This document shows, piece by piece, positions 28,756 through 37,889 of a stretch of DNA of 50,014 nt (positions within the stretch are counted from its first letter, which is position 1; every line of letters begins with the position of its first letter). The notes beneath the pieces are model-generated. The model did not search any database and was not told where the DNA came from. It worked only from the letters and a program-made list of their open reading frames with translations. The position numbers were made by a program, and so were the translations under genes. This DNA is from Sulfuricurvum sp. (lineage in GTDB: Bacteria > Campylobacterota > Campylobacteria > Campylobacterales > Sulfurimonadaceae), in contig NZ_JAQTUH010000011.1 in the NCBI RefSeq assembly GCF_028710345.1, forward strand, positions 1 through 50,014. Direction: 5' to 3'.

Positions 28756-30225
28756 ATGGGTCCAGAAACACTAGAAGCTAAACAAAAAGCGGCCATTGAA
28801 GAGATCTTAAAAGCGTATCCTGAGAAAGCGGCGAAAAACCGTGAAAAACACTTGGGCGTTGGTTCTCCAAATGACGAAAATCAAAAAACTTGTGGCGATG
28901 TTCGCTCAAACAAAAAAACCGTTCCGGGTGTAATGAGCCAACGTGGTTGTGCTTATGCAGGTTCTAAAGGGGTTGTATGGGGTCCAGTTAAAGACATGAT
29001 CCATATTTCTCACGGTCCTATCGGATGCGGACAATACAGCCGTGCAGGTCGTCGTAACTATTATATCGGGGTAACCGGTGTTGATACTTTCGTTACAATG
29101 AACTTCTGTTCGGATTTCCAAGAAAACAACATCGTTTTCGGTGGAGACAAAAAATTGGGTCTTTGTATCGATGAAATCGAAACTCTTTTCCCATTGAATA
29201 ACGGTATCACTGTTCAATCAGAATGTCCAATCGGTTTGATTGGGGATGATATCAATGCGGTTGCTAAAACCAAAGCAAAAGAGATTGGTAAAACAATCGT
29301 TCCGGTAAACTGTGAAGGTTTCCGTGGGGTTTCTCAATCACTTGGTCACCACATCGCTAATGACGCTGTTCGTGACTATATTTTCGAAGGTGACCTCAGT
29401 CACATCGATATCAGTGATGTAACACCGACTGAGTATGACGTTGCAATCATCGGGGACTATAACATCGGTGGTGACACATGGTCAAGCCGTATCCTTCTCG
29501 AAGAGATGGGTCTTCGTGTTGTAGCACAATGGTCTGGTGATGCGACAATGAAAGAGATGGCATTGACTCCTAAAGTTAAATTGAACTTGCTTCACTGCTA
29601 CCGTTCAATGAACTACATCAGCCGTCATATGGAAAAAGAGTTCGGGATTCCTTGGATTGAATATAACTTCTTTGGACCGTCACAAACTATCAAATCACTT
29701 CGCAAAATCGCGTCGTTCTTTGATGAGACTATCCAAGCTAAATGTGAAGAAGTTATCGCTAAATACCAACCGATGATTGATGCGGTTATCGCGAAATACA
29801 AACCACGTCTTGAAGGGAAACAAGTAATGTTGTTCGTTGGCGGTCTTCGTCCTCGTCACGTTATCGGTGCCTATGAAGATTTGGGTATGGAAGTAATCGG
29901 AACAGGTTATGAGTTCGCTCATGATGATGATTACAAACGTACCAAAGAAGAGATTTTCCGCTCAACCGTTATCTACGATGACGTCAATGAGTATGAGCTC
30001 GAAGCATTCGTTAAAAAACTTCAACCTGACCTAGTAGCTTCTGGGATTAAAGAGAAGTATGTATTCCAAAAAATGGGTCTCCCATACCGCCAAATGCACT
30101 CATGGGATTACAGCGGTCCATACCATGGATACGACGGATTCGCGATTTTCGCACAAGATATGGATTTAGCAATTAATTCACCTGTATGGGCTCACAGTAA
30201 AGCACCATGGGAAAAGGAAGGTTGA
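28756..30225 (+). CDS. nifD: Nitrogenase molybdenum-iron protein alpha chain NifD
   Basis: A 489-residue subunit that carries FeMo-co and half of the P-cluster. P-cluster cysteines are Cys65, Cys91 and Cys157; FeMo-co is held by Cys281 ([10 protein letters not shown]) and His448 ([19 protein letters not shown]). [18 protein letters not shown] holds the Gln and His residues near the cofactor. These mark it as the molybdenum enzyme rather than the VnfD/AnfD forms. GGAAGGGG lies upstream, and nifK follows after 4 bp. Confidence 0.98.
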   Translation: MGPETLEAKQKAAIEEILKAYPEKAAKNREKHLGVGSPNDENQKTCGDVRSNKKTVPGVMSQRGCAYAGSKGVVWGPVKDMIHISHGPIGCGQYSRAGRRNYYIGVTGVDTFVTMNFCSDFQENNIVFGGDKKLGLCIDEIETLFPLNNGITVQSECPIGLIGDDINAVAKTKAKEIGKTIVPVNCEGFRGVSQSLGHHIANDAVRDYIFEGDLSHIDISDVTPTEYDVAIIGDYNIGGDTWSSRILLEEMGLRVVAQWSGDATMKEMALTPKVKLNLLHCYRSMNYISRHMEKEFGIPWIEYNFFGPSQTIKSLRKIASFFDETIQAKCEEVIAKYQPMIDAVIAKYKPRLEGKQVMLFVGGLRPRHVIGAYEDLGMEVIGTGYEFAHDDDYKRTKEEIFRSTVIYDDVNEYELEAFVKKLQPDLVASGIKEKYVFQKMGLPYRQMHSWDYSGPYHGYDGFAIFAQDMDLAINSPVWAHSKAPWEKEG

Positions 30226-30229
30226 GACT

Positions 30230-31774
30230 ATGCAAGAAGTAGAAAAAATCGTAAACGGGAAAGACCTGTTTAAACGCCCAGAGTACCAAGATGTACTCGC
30301 AAACAAAAAACAATTTGAATCTTCTATGCTCGCAATCAACCCTGCGAAAGTAGAAGAGATCGCTGAGTGGACAAAAACTTGGGATTACCGTGAGAAAAAT
30401 CTCGCTCGTGAATCAATCACGGTTAACCCTGCAAAAGCATGTCAACCTCTAGGTGCCGTTATGGTTGCTCTAGGGTTTGAAGGTACTATGCCATACGTTC
30501 ATGGTTCTCATGGATGTGTTGCCTATTTCCGTTCATATTTTACCAAACACTTCAAAGAGCCGACACCATGTGTATCGGATTCTATGACTGAAGATGCTGC
30601 GGTATTCGGTGGATTGGTAAATATGAAAGAGGGTCTTAAAAACTGTGCGGCAGTTTATAAACCTAAAATGATCGCGGTTTCTACTACCTGTATGGCAGAA
30701 GTTATCGGGGATGACTTGATGGCGTTCATCATCGCGGCTAAAGAAGAGGATAAAGGTGAATTTTTACCTGCTGAATATCCAATCCCTTTTGCACACACAC
30801 CTTCATTCGTAGGTAGCCATATCACAGGATATGACAACATGATGCACGGTATCATGTCTCAACTTACAGAAGGAAACAAAGGTGAAACGAAACAACGTAT
30901 CAACATCATTCCTGGTTTTGAAACGTATATCGGAAGCCTCCGTTCAGTTAAAAGCATCGTAGAAGCGTTCGGTACAGACTATATCATGTTGGGTGACCAC
31001 TCTGATCAATGGGATATGCCAGCAGGTAACTACGAAATGTTCTCTGGTGGAACAAAATTGGATGATGCAAAAGATTGTATCAATTCAAGTGCAACTATCA
31101 GTTTGCAAAAATACTCAACGTCTAAAACGATGAAAATGGTCGAAAAACGTTGGAAACATGCTGGTGGACACAGCAATCCAATCGGTCTTAAAGGTACCGA
31201 TGAGTTTGTTATGAAACTTGCAGAATTAACAGGAACCGAAGTTCCACAAAAACTTAAAACTGAGCGTGGTCGTTTAGTAGATGCTATGCAAGACAGCTAT
31301 CCGTACATGCACGGTAAAAAATTCGCTATCTGGGGTGATCCTGATTTCCTTTTAGGTCTTGTTTCATTCTTGTTAGAGATGGGTGCTGAGCCAACTCACG
31401 TCCTTTGCCATAATGCACCAAACGGTTGGGAAGCTGAGATGAGAGCATTGCTCGATACATCTCCTGCAAAAGACAGTTTGAATGTATGGGCTGGTAAAGA
31501 CTTGTGGCACATGCGTTCACTTCTCTTCACTGAACCTGTCGATTTCATGATCGGTAACAGCTACGGTAAAGAGTTGATGCGCGACACTGGTACTCCGTTG
31601 ATCTACATCGGATTCCCAATTTTCGACCGTCATCACCTACACCGTTACTCTATCAGCGGTTACGATGGAGCGTTGAATCTTCTTACTTGGATCACGAACA
31701 AAGTTCTTGACCAATTGGATGAAGATACAAAACAAATCGCTACCACTGACTACTTCTTCGACCTCGTTCGCTAA
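30230..31774 (+). CDS. nifK: Nitrogenase molybdenum-iron protein beta chain NifK
   Basis: A 514-residue subunit completing the P-cluster with Cys71 (KACQPLGA), Cys96 (HGCVAYF) and Cys154 (STTCMAEV). The first 50 residues are the N-terminal extension typical of the molybdenum NifK. SYGKELMRDTGTPLIYIGFPIFDRHHLHR near the C-terminus is characteristic. An intrinsic terminator lies about 50 bp after the stop codon. NifE and NifN, the related scaffold pair, are not in the window. Confidence 0.98.
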   Translation: MQEVEKIVNGKDLFKRPEYQDVLANKKQFESSMLAINPAKVEEIAEWTKTWDYREKNLARESITVNPAKACQPLGAVMVALGFEGTMPYVHGSHGCVAYFRSYFTKHFKEPTPCVSDSMTEDAAVFGGLVNMKEGLKNCAAVYKPKMIAVSTTCMAEVIGDDLMAFIIAAKEEDKGEFLPAEYPIPFAHTPSFVGSHITGYDNMMHGIMSQLTEGNKGETKQRINIIPGFETYIGSLRSVKSIVEAFGTDYIMLGDHSDQWDMPAGNYEMFSGGTKLDDAKDCINSSATISLQKYSTSKTMKMVEKRWKHAGGHSNPIGLKGTDEFVMKLAELTGTEVPQKLKTERGRLVDAMQDSYPYMHGKKFAIWGDPDFLLGLVSFLLEMGAEPTHVLCHNAPNGWEAEMRALLDTSPAKDSLNVWAGKDLWHMRSLLFTEPVDFMIGNSYGKELMRDTGTPLIYIGFPIFDRHHLHRYSISGYDGALNLLTWITNKVLDQLDEDTKQIATTDYFFDLVR

Positions 31775-31822
31775 GGTTGAATCCCCTCACGGGGAAACTA
31801 ATTTCATTGTTTCTTGTCATTT

Positions 31823-31843
31823 TCTCCCTTATGGGAGATTTTT
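31823..31843 (+). terminator. Intrinsic terminator after nifHDK
   Basis: TCTCCC-TTAT-GGGAGA followed by TTTTT: a 6-bp GC-rich stem, four-base loop and T-run, 49 bp after the nifK stop codon. A second small stem CCCC-TCA-CGGGG precedes it. Confidence 0.85.
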
Positions 31844-31880
31844 ATTGAGCATTTTATTTAAATGTTGAATTAAAATTCTT

Positions 31881-31966
31881 GTCATCCCCAACTTGATTGG
31901 GGATCCATCTTAAAATAAGAGCTGGATTCACCCAAAGGGCACTTCGCCCACCTTCGCGGGAATGAC
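31881..31966. repeat. Palindromic repeat of the GTCAT...ATGAC family
   Basis: Starts GTCATCCCCAACTTGATTGG and ends CCTTCGCGGGAATGAC, with inner stems ATCCCCA/TGGGGAT and GGGC/GCCC. The right part (GCTGGATTC...GCGGGAATGAC) matches the repeats at 1040 and 5423. Confidence 0.75.
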
Positions 31967-31983
31967 GGCTTCAAGGATGATTT

Positions 31984-32172
31984 ATGGCTAGTATACAAGA
32001 GAAACTCAAAGCAGAACTAATGGTCGAAATCTATGCGAGTATTGACCGTATTTACGATTCGATAGAACAACATTTTGATCTCGATGAAGTTCGCCGCACC
32101 AATGTCATCAAAAGCCTCAATACCCTCAAAGATGAACTCTATTTTGTCGTTCAGACGACACCCCTCTCCTAG
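31984..32172 (+). CDS. Small helical hypothetical protein in the nif region
   Basis: A 62-residue protein, mostly one long amphipathic helix pair (ELMVEIYASIDRIYDSIEQH, then VIKSLNTLKDELYFVVQ). I do not recognise it. AAGGATG lies before the ATG. It follows a palindromic repeat and the nifK terminator, so it needs its own promoter, which I cannot see. Its 3' end contains the nif promoter motif of the next gene and a TGT-N10-ACA palindrome (32145-32160). Confidence 0.6.
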   Translation: MASIQEKLKAELMVEIYASIDRIYDSIEQHFDLDEVRRTNVIKSLNTLKDELYFVVQTTPLS

Positions 32173-32186
32173 AACACCCTATGCAA
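32170..32186 (+). promoter_or_regulatory. Shared nif promoter motif before the small Cys/His gene pair
   Basis: TAGAAC-ACCCT-ATGCAA, ending 31 bp before the ATG at 32218 and overlapping the stop codon of the previous gene. A perfect palindrome TGTCGT-TCAG-ACGACA (TGT-N10-ACA) ends 9 bp before it. Confidence 0.6.
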
Positions 32187-32217
32187 TCTTCTTCTAAATA
32201 TTATTTAGGAGAAGATT

Positions 32218-32439
32218 ATGGAACATCACGTTGTTATCGAAAAACTGTGCAGTTGTGCAAAAAAAGAGGGTTTGTCGCAAATTACTACATATGATGCAAA
32301 AGATGCAGCATTAGAGGCGGCTGAGACACAAATGAGTTATATGAATGGTAGCTTTTGTGGAAAACACACTTTTGAAGTTGTTGAAGTGAATGACAATTTT
32401 GTTATCGGTATGGTCGGTGGCGGCTGCGGCTGTAAATAG
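32218..32439 (+). CDS. Small Cys/His protein, first of a paralogous pair
   Basis: A 73-residue protein of unknown family. It opens MEHHVVIEKLCSCAKK (two His, Cys11, Cys13), has SFCGKHTFEVVEV (Cys47, His50) in the middle and ends GGGCGCK (Cys70, Cys72). The Cys/His pairs suggest binding of iron, an Fe-S cluster or zinc. The neighbour at 32449 is clearly a copy. AGGAGAAG precedes the ATG, and the nif promoter motif lies upstream, so it should be made during nitrogen fixation. Confidence 0.8.
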   Translation: MEHHVVIEKLCSCAKKEGLSQITTYDAKDAALEAAETQMSYMNGSFCGKHTFEVVEVNDNFVIGMVGGGCGCK

Positions 32440-32448
32440 GGAGATACT

Positions 32449-32661
32449 ATGGAACATCATGTTGTCGTAGAAAAATTATGTAAATGTGCGATTCGTAAAA
32501 ATATGCCGCAGATCAAAACGTTAAATGATAAAGAAGATGCAATGCGTATAGCCCGTGCATGGGCTCAGGAGATGAATGAGAGTTTTTGCGGACAACATTC
32601 GTTCGGTGTTGTCGAAGTGGATGACAACTATGTCATTACTGTAGGTGAGGGGAGTTATTAA
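32449..32661 (+). CDS. Small Cys/His protein, second of a paralogous pair
   Basis: A 70-residue paralog of the preceding gene, 9 bp after it. It keeps MEHHVVVEKLCKCA (Cys11, Cys13), SFCGQHSFGVVEVDDNYVI (Cys47, His50) and the spacing between them, but has lost the C-terminal GCGC tail, ending GEGSY. The duplication with a changed tail suggests different partners or a heterodimer. Function unknown. Confidence 0.8.
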   Translation: MEHHVVVEKLCKCAIRKNMPQIKTLNDKEDAMRIARAWAQEMNESFCGQHSFGVVEVDDNYVITVGEGSY

Positions 32662-32737
32662 TCTCTTTTGATATAATTGGGTAATATATACAATTAGTTC
32701 ACGATTTAATCATATCCTTGCTCAAAAGGATGTTACG

Positions 32738-33451
32738 ATGAAAAAAATAGTTTTATTACTCTTTCTGTTGTCTCAAATAGTAAACGCAAAAATACTGACT
32801 GCGACGTATGAAGTCTCTTTTGGGATTTTTCAGACGATGGGTATTGCCGATGCGCGGATGGAGATTAAAGATGATCAGACCTACACGATTCATATCGATG
32901 CCAAAACAACAGGGATAGCTAAAGCTCTCTCCGGAAACCGTATCGAAATCTACGAGAGTCGCGGTACGGTTAAAAATGGAAAATTTATCCCTGATACCTA
33001 CAGCAAAGTACGTCAAACAAATTCCACTAAAGTTACTAAAATCTATACCTTTGATCACTCCCGTAAAGTGGTATGGAAAGAAACTATAGAAGGAAACGAT
33101 CACTCAAAAGAGCAGTATGATTTTTATGCCAATGAAGATATTTTGACGTTATTTTTTAATATTTCACAATATACACAAGGACGGCAGGATAAGGTACTGT
33201 ATGCTATTGGTGGTAGTGGGAAAGATGGGAGAATAGATGTAGTATTCCCCAATCCTAAGGCATTAAAAGAGATGAAAAAAGAGTTGGAAACGGAGGATGG
33301 TGATTTTCTTAAAGTAGCTCTGAATGACCGTATATTTAGCAGTGCAAACGGAGAATTACTTATTAATCTTTCACGTGACGGTTTATGTAATAAAGCGGTA
33401 CTTGAAGACGTTTTATTTTTCGGTGATATTGTTGGCGTCCGAATTCGATAA
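32738..33451 (+). CDS. DUF3108 family exported protein
   Basis: A 237-residue protein with a signal peptide (residues 1-18, LLLFLLSQIVNA). The mature part is a beta-rich DUF3108 domain (TATYEVSFGIFQTMGIADARM, IDAKTTGIAKALSGNRIEIYES, YANEDILTLFFNISQ). The family is periplasmic and of unknown function. It ends 2 bp before the convergent DjlA-like gene. It is not tied to the nif genes by promoter motif. Confidence 0.8.
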   Translation: MKKIVLLLFLLSQIVNAKILTATYEVSFGIFQTMGIADARMEIKDDQTYTIHIDAKTTGIAKALSGNRIEIYESRGTVKNGKFIPDTYSKVRQTNSTKVTKIYTFDHSRKVVWKETIEGNDHSKEQYDFYANEDILTLFFNISQYTQGRQDKVLYAIGGSGKDGRIDVVFPNPKALKEMKKELETEDGDFLKVALNDRIFSSANGELLINLSRDGLCNKAVLEDVLFFGDIVGVRIR

Positions 33452-33453
33452 AT

Positions 33454-34266
33454 TTAAATCCCGCGAGCTTTTTTAATCATCTCATAGGCAGCGTTAAATT
33501 CTTGTACTTTCTCTGTTGCCTCTTTAAGATACTCATCCGATGCACCTTGAGATTTAATAATATCTGGATGATATTCACGTACAAGTGAACGATACGCTTT
33601 TTTTACTTCATCATTGGTGGAGGATGCATTGATGCCTAACAATGTGTAAGCTTGATCGATTGAACTCTCTTTGACACTGCTACGATGATAGGAACCGAAA
33701 CGCTCCATCATAGAGTTCAGGTCTTGATCACTAAATCCAAGATAGTAGGTGATACGACGAAGCATATCCTCTTCACTTTGAGAAAGTGTTCCGTCAATAT
33801 AGGTAAGATTGACAAGAAATTCAACCATTTTTTGTCGTTTATGAAGATCATCTTTTAGTGTTTGATACAATGCCTGGGCTACTAAATCGAGGTTATGCGG
33901 TGCATCTTTCTCTTCATCAAAAATCTCTTTTAAAAGTTTTCTGGTCGCTTCAGGATCAGGGAATAGAGAACTGATATCGGTAAACATATTACTCACTAGC
34001 TCTGCTTCCAGTTCATCTACCCGACCATCAGCTTTGGCGACTTTGGCTGCGAGGGCTACGAATAATCCTAATTCACTATGTGCCAGTGCATCTTTGGTAA
34101 GCTTAAACCCTGAAAACTGGTTAGGGCTATAGGTATGTTGATTTTTCGAAAAACCGCGCGAAAGCCAATAAAATAGAATAGCAACGACAATGACAACTAA
34201 AATTTGTGACATAAATAATCCTACTACAATAAAGTGTGAAAGTGTACCAATAAACCGGTTAATCAA
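33454..34266 (-). CDS. DjlA-like membrane-anchored TerB/DnaJ co-chaperone
   Basis: A 270-residue protein with an N-terminal membrane segment (about residues 8-33, FIVVGLFMSQILVVIVVAIL). A TerB-like helical domain covers about 60-190 (GLFVALAAKVAKADGRVDELE, YIDGTLSQSEEDML), and a J domain closes the protein (YTLLGINASSTNDEVKKAYR, then EYHPDI with the HPD motif that stimulates DnaK). The layout matches DjlA, which places DnaK at the inner membrane. Confidence 0.88.
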   Translation of the reverse strand: MINRFIGTLSHFIVVGLFMSQILVVIVVAILFYWLSRGFSKNQHTYSPNQFSGFKLTKDALAHSELGLFVALAAKVAKADGRVDELEAELVSNMFTDISSLFPDPEATRKLLKEIFDEEKDAPHNLDLVAQALYQTLKDDLHKRQKMVEFLVNLTYIDGTLSQSEEDMLRRITYYLGFSDQDLNSMMERFGSYHRSSVKESSIDQAYTLLGINASSTNDEVKKAYRSLVREYHPDIIKSQGASDEYLKEATEKVQEFNAAYEMIKKARGI

Positions 34267-34411
34267 TTTAAAATGAGGTGAATTCTTACACTCTTTTGTA
34301 GAATAAATTGATTCTTCAATATGTTAAATTTATTATTTATAATTATATGACAAAAAGAGCGTATTAATTGATAGTAATAAAGCTTATAATACACTATCTC
34401 GGAGGTAAAGT

Positions 34412-35821
34412 ATGCGTATCCTACTAACCGGAGCAAACGGCTACATCGGCCGTCGGCTTAAACACAAACTGATCGCTAAATCAGAAATAACGTTGCGTTT
34501 GATGGTTCGAAACATCAACAGTATTTCCGAATCAGCCAAAGAACGGTGCGAACTTATTCAGGCTGATGTACTTCAGACTCAGACACTTGATGCGGCACTT
34601 AAAGATGTAGATGTTGCTTATTATCTGATACATGGATTGAATGAGACTAATTTTAAAGAGTTAGATCGCCAAAGCGCACAAAACTTTCTGGATGCCTGCA
34701 TCCGTCAAAAGGTGAAAAACATCATCTATTTAGGCGGGTTAGGAGATAAAAAGACGGGTAGTGAACATTTGCTGAGCCGTATTGAGACAGGAGAAATCCT
34801 TAGCTCCCGCCCTGATGCAGTACAATGCATCTGGTTTCGTGCAGGAGTCATTATAGGTTCAGGGAGTGCGAGTTTCGAGATCATTCGTAATCTAGTACAA
34901 AAACTTCCAATAATGATTACCCCAAAATGGGTCAGTACGATGATAACCCCTATAGGCGTAGAAGATGTCCTCACTTATCTTATATCTGCCCTAGAACTGG
35001 AAACAGAATCAAATCTTATGATCGATATTGGAGAGGAAGAGATGAGCTATGGTGAGCTAATGCTTCGGGTAGCCTCAGCGATGGGTTTGAAGCGCTATCT
35101 TTTTCCTGTGAACGTATTGACGCCTAAACTCTCATCGTATTGGCTTACTCTTTTTACACCTGTCCCTTACAGTGTTGCCAGTTCTTTGATCGAAGGGCTA
35201 AGGAGTGAAGTGACAGTCACGAACGATCTGCGCCATGTATGGTTTCATATAAAATCCCATTCGCTCGAAGAAGCGGTGCACCAAGCGGTACATGAGATAG
35301 AATCCAATCAGGTTTTGAGCCGATGGAGCGATAGCGGTACTGGCACATGGGAAATCGATCATGCTCATGACCCTGCGGATGCACTCTTTATGGACCGAAG
35401 AGTTGTCGATATCGGTGCAATTGAGCCCAAAAAAGTGTTTGAAAGTTTTTGTTCTATAGGCGGTAACAATGGATGGTTCGGTTACGATTGGTTATGGAAA
35501 GTACGCGGAATCATCGATAAACTTTTTAAAGGAGCAGGGGTTAACCGCGGACGCAGAGACCCCAAAGTATTGAGACTCGGCGATAGCCTAGATTTTTGGA
35601 AAGTTGTGGACATCGTTGAAGACGAGAGGCTACTTCTCTACGCACAAATGAAGCTCCCCGGAAAAGCGTGGCTGGAGTTTAAAATCCATCAGGGGAAACT
35701 GATACAGAGTGCTTATTTCTATCCCTATGGGCTTTTGGGCAGGCTTTATTGGTATGCATTGATTCCTTTGCACTATTTAATATTTACTAATATGGCTAAA
35801 TCAATTGTTAAGAAATCTTAA
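34412..35821 (+). CDS. SDR-type NAD(P)-binding protein with DUF2867 domain
   Basis: A 469-residue protein. Residues 1-290 are an atypical short-chain dehydrogenase with the dinucleotide loop TGANGYIGRR (7-16) and YYLIHGL, IYLGGLG and VQCIWFRAGVIIG segments. From about 315 a DUF2867 domain follows (RVVDIGAIEPKKVFESF, LRLGDSLDFWKVVDIV, LLLYAQMKLPGKAWLEFKI), which resembles polyketide cyclase-like lipid-binding folds. GGAGG lies before the ATG. Its stop overlaps the end of the convergent photolyase gene; SDR genes of this kind often travel with photolyase in light-response clusters. Confidence 0.85.
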   Translation: MRILLTGANGYIGRRLKHKLIAKSEITLRLMVRNINSISESAKERCELIQADVLQTQTLDAALKDVDVAYYLIHGLNETNFKELDRQSAQNFLDACIRQKVKNIIYLGGLGDKKTGSEHLLSRIETGEILSSRPDAVQCIWFRAGVIIGSGSASFEIIRNLVQKLPIMITPKWVSTMITPIGVEDVLTYLISALELETESNLMIDIGEEEMSYGELMLRVASAMGLKRYLFPVNVLTPKLSSYWLTLFTPVPYSVASSLIEGLRSEVTVTNDLRHVWFHIKSHSLEEAVHQAVHEIESNQVLSRWSDSGTGTWEIDHAHDPADALFMDRRVVDIGAIEPKKVFESFCSIGGNNGWFGYDWLWKVRGIIDKLFKGAGVNRGRRDPKVLRLGDSLDFWKVVDIVEDERLLLYAQMKLPGKAWLEFKIHQGKLIQSAYFYPYGLLGRLYWYALIPLHYLIFTNMAKSIVKKS

Positions 35822-37188
35822 AAAGATAAGTGAAAATATTCTAATGCCCGTTGAGCACTTATTTTATGATCGACAATCGGTTTTGGATAGTTTGAAATCG
35901 TATATTGTCTTAAGTACGATTCATTAGCGAGGAATTTGGAAGGGACATTCTGAACTATGGGTAGATATTGTTTAATATAAATTCCCTCTTTGTCAAATTT
36001 AGCAGTTTGAGTATAGGGATTAAAAATACGAAAATATGGTTGTGGATCAACGCCTGTTCCCGCGCTCCATTGCCATGATAGAATATTGCTGGCAGCATCG
36101 TAATCAATAAGATGCTCTGCAAAAAAACGTTCCCCCCATTGCCAAGGCAATAGAAGATTCTTAGTAAAAAAAGAGGCACATATCATACGCACACGGTTAT
36201 GCATCTTTCCGCTCTCTAGCAACTGCTGTATTCCTGCATCGACGATAGGAACACCTGTATTTCCACTGCAAAATGCTTCATAATTTTGGTCATTTTTGAT
36301 CCCTTTAAACGGGTAGCGGTAATTTTTCCAAGCCAGATGGGGAAAGTGGTACAGTAGCATTGCATAAAAATCGCGAAAAATAAGCTGACGAAAAAAGGGT
36401 TCGGTATCACATCCTTTTTGTTTTTGTACTACAAGCCAACGCAATAAGGCACGAATGGATATTGTTCCAAAACGGAGATCAACACCCAAAGATGATGTCA
36501 CATCTAACGCCATAAAATCGCGATTTTTTGAATAATTTTCCAGTTTATGTTCAAATAGTGCGAGTTTTTCCTCTGGCAAGAGAATTTGATGTTTACTCAA
36601 CGGTTGTGGGATAAATCCGATAGTTTCAAGTGTGATGGGATCAATAGTATGTTTGTCTCCATCAATGCAGTGAATAAGCGAGTAATCAAAATCGATTAGT
36701 GTTTGTTTCACTCGAAGCAATTCGCCTATATGCTCAGGACTAAAGTGTGTTTTGATTCGATTATAAAACGGGGTGAAAACTAGGTAGGGTGTGCCGTCTT
36801 GTTTGAGTACTTCGTCTGGTCTAAAAATATACGTATCATGATGAAGATTAAAGGGGAGCATAAGCGAGATATCACGATCTCGCTTTAAGGCATACTCATC
36901 ATAGTCACCTGAAGCAGATACCTCTTGATAACTCTCATTGTTTAGTAGCCATTTAAACACGTCAACAGGTTTGCCGTAAAAAATAGCCAAATCAAGCCCA
37001 TGCAGACGTAGACTTTGCTTTAGATGGAGAAGTGTTTTAAAAATGAAGGTGACTCTTCGATCATTGCTTTTTAGTTTGTCGAGAATATTGGTATCGAAAA
37101 TAAAAATGGGAAACACTTCCCCCTCGTGTGAGAGGAGAGGATTGTCCTCGACACGCAAATCACGCCGAAACCACAAGATACGTTTCAT
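35818..37188 (-). CDS. phr: DNA photolyase (cryptochrome/photolyase family)
   Basis: A 456-residue light-driven repair enzyme for cyclobutane pyrimidine dimers. The N-terminal antenna domain starts LWFRRDLRVEDNPLLS; the C-terminal half is the FAD domain with WGERFFAEHLIDYDAASNIL and SWQWSAGTGVDPQPYFRIFN, the latter holding the signature QWSAGTGVD and the residues near FAD. The length is typical of class I CPD photolyases. It is the last gene of a run from 40309 (oxidoreductase, LytS-type kinase, LytR-type regulator), suggesting regulated DNA repair. Confidence 0.93.
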   Translation of the reverse strand: MKRILWFRRDLRVEDNPLLSHEGEVFPIFIFDTNILDKLKSNDRRVTFIFKTLLHLKQSLRLHGLDLAIFYGKPVDVFKWLLNNESYQEVSASGDYDEYALKRDRDISLMLPFNLHHDTYIFRPDEVLKQDGTPYLVFTPFYNRIKTHFSPEHIGELLRVKQTLIDFDYSLIHCIDGDKHTIDPITLETIGFIPQPLSKHQILLPEEKLALFEHKLENYSKNRDFMALDVTSSLGVDLRFGTISIRALLRWLVVQKQKGCDTEPFFRQLIFRDFYAMLLYHFPHLAWKNYRYPFKGIKNDQNYEAFCSGNTGVPIVDAGIQQLLESGKMHNRVRMICASFFTKNLLLPWQWGERFFAEHLIDYDAASNILSWQWSAGTGVDPQPYFRIFNPYTQTAKFDKEGIYIKQYLPIVQNVPSKFLANESYLRQYTISNYPKPIVDHKISAQRALEYFHLSF

Positions 37189-37199
37189 TGGTATAATAA

Positions 37200-37889
37200 T
37201 TATTTAAAAAGATGCCGAAAATGTTTAGCACCCTCTTTAGAACTCTCAATGGACTCTTTAATCCCTTCAAATGTAAAGCTGATTCTGCTTTGATCGATTG
37301 TCTCCATCTCTTTGATACGATTTAGATTGATCAAATAGGAGCGGTGAACTCGTAAAAATCCATACGATTCTAAAAGTGTTTCTACATCAGAAATTTTTTT
37401 TGGATAATACGAAAACCCATCGGCTGTACGAAATATCACCTCTGTCAAATCGGCTTTGATATAAACAATATCTTCAGGACGAAGTAAACAATGTGTATCG
37501 CCTGATTTAGAAATCAATCGTAGCTCTTTGGGAGTTTTTTTGATACTCACACGTTCAATAGAGCGCTGAAGTGATTCGATAGTATAGGGTTTCAATAGAT
37601 AATCAACAGCACCAACATCAAAGGCTTTAAGGGCATAGTTCTCATGGGCACTTTGGTAGATAATTGACATATCCTCATGCGCGTATCGTAGAGCATATCC
37701 CAGTTCAATCTTATCCATATCCGACATTGAAATATCCAAAAAGGCAATGTCAAAGTTATCGTGAGTAGCGAGATTAAGTGCCTCAAGTCCGCTAGAAGCC
37801 ATAGTGATAGAGGTATGACCAAGCGAATTTAATAAACGGTGCAAGCGAGAAAGAGCCAAAGGCTCATCATCAACAATCAATATTTTCAT
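37200..37889 (-). CDS. LytTR family response regulator
   Basis: A 229-residue response regulator. Residues 1-115 are a receiver domain ([18 protein letters not shown], phospho-acceptor in IAFLDISMSD, YLLKPY). About 125-229 is a LytTR DNA-binding domain (PEDIVYIKADLTEVIFRT, FLRVHRSYLINLNRI). It overlaps the end of its cognate kinase gene by 20 bp. Its targets probably include the surrounding photolyase operon, but no direct repeat of the LytTR type was identified. Confidence 0.92.
   Translation of the reverse strand: MKILIVDDEPLALSRLHRLLNSLGHTSITMASSGLEALNLATHDNFDIAFLDISMSDMDKIELGYALRYAHEDMSIIYQSAHENYALKAFDVGAVDYLLKPYTIESLQRSIERVSIKKTPKELRLISKSGDTHCLLRPEDIVYIKADLTEVIFRTADGFSYYPKKISDVETLLESYGFLRVHRSYLINLNRIKEMETIDQSRISFTFEGIKESIESSKEGAKHFRHLFK

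Noticed and set aside
32145..32160. TGT-N10-ACA palindrome as a NifA enhancer
   Set aside because: It is only 9 bp from the promoter motif, too close for a normal enhancer site, and lies in coding sequence; kept only as a remark.
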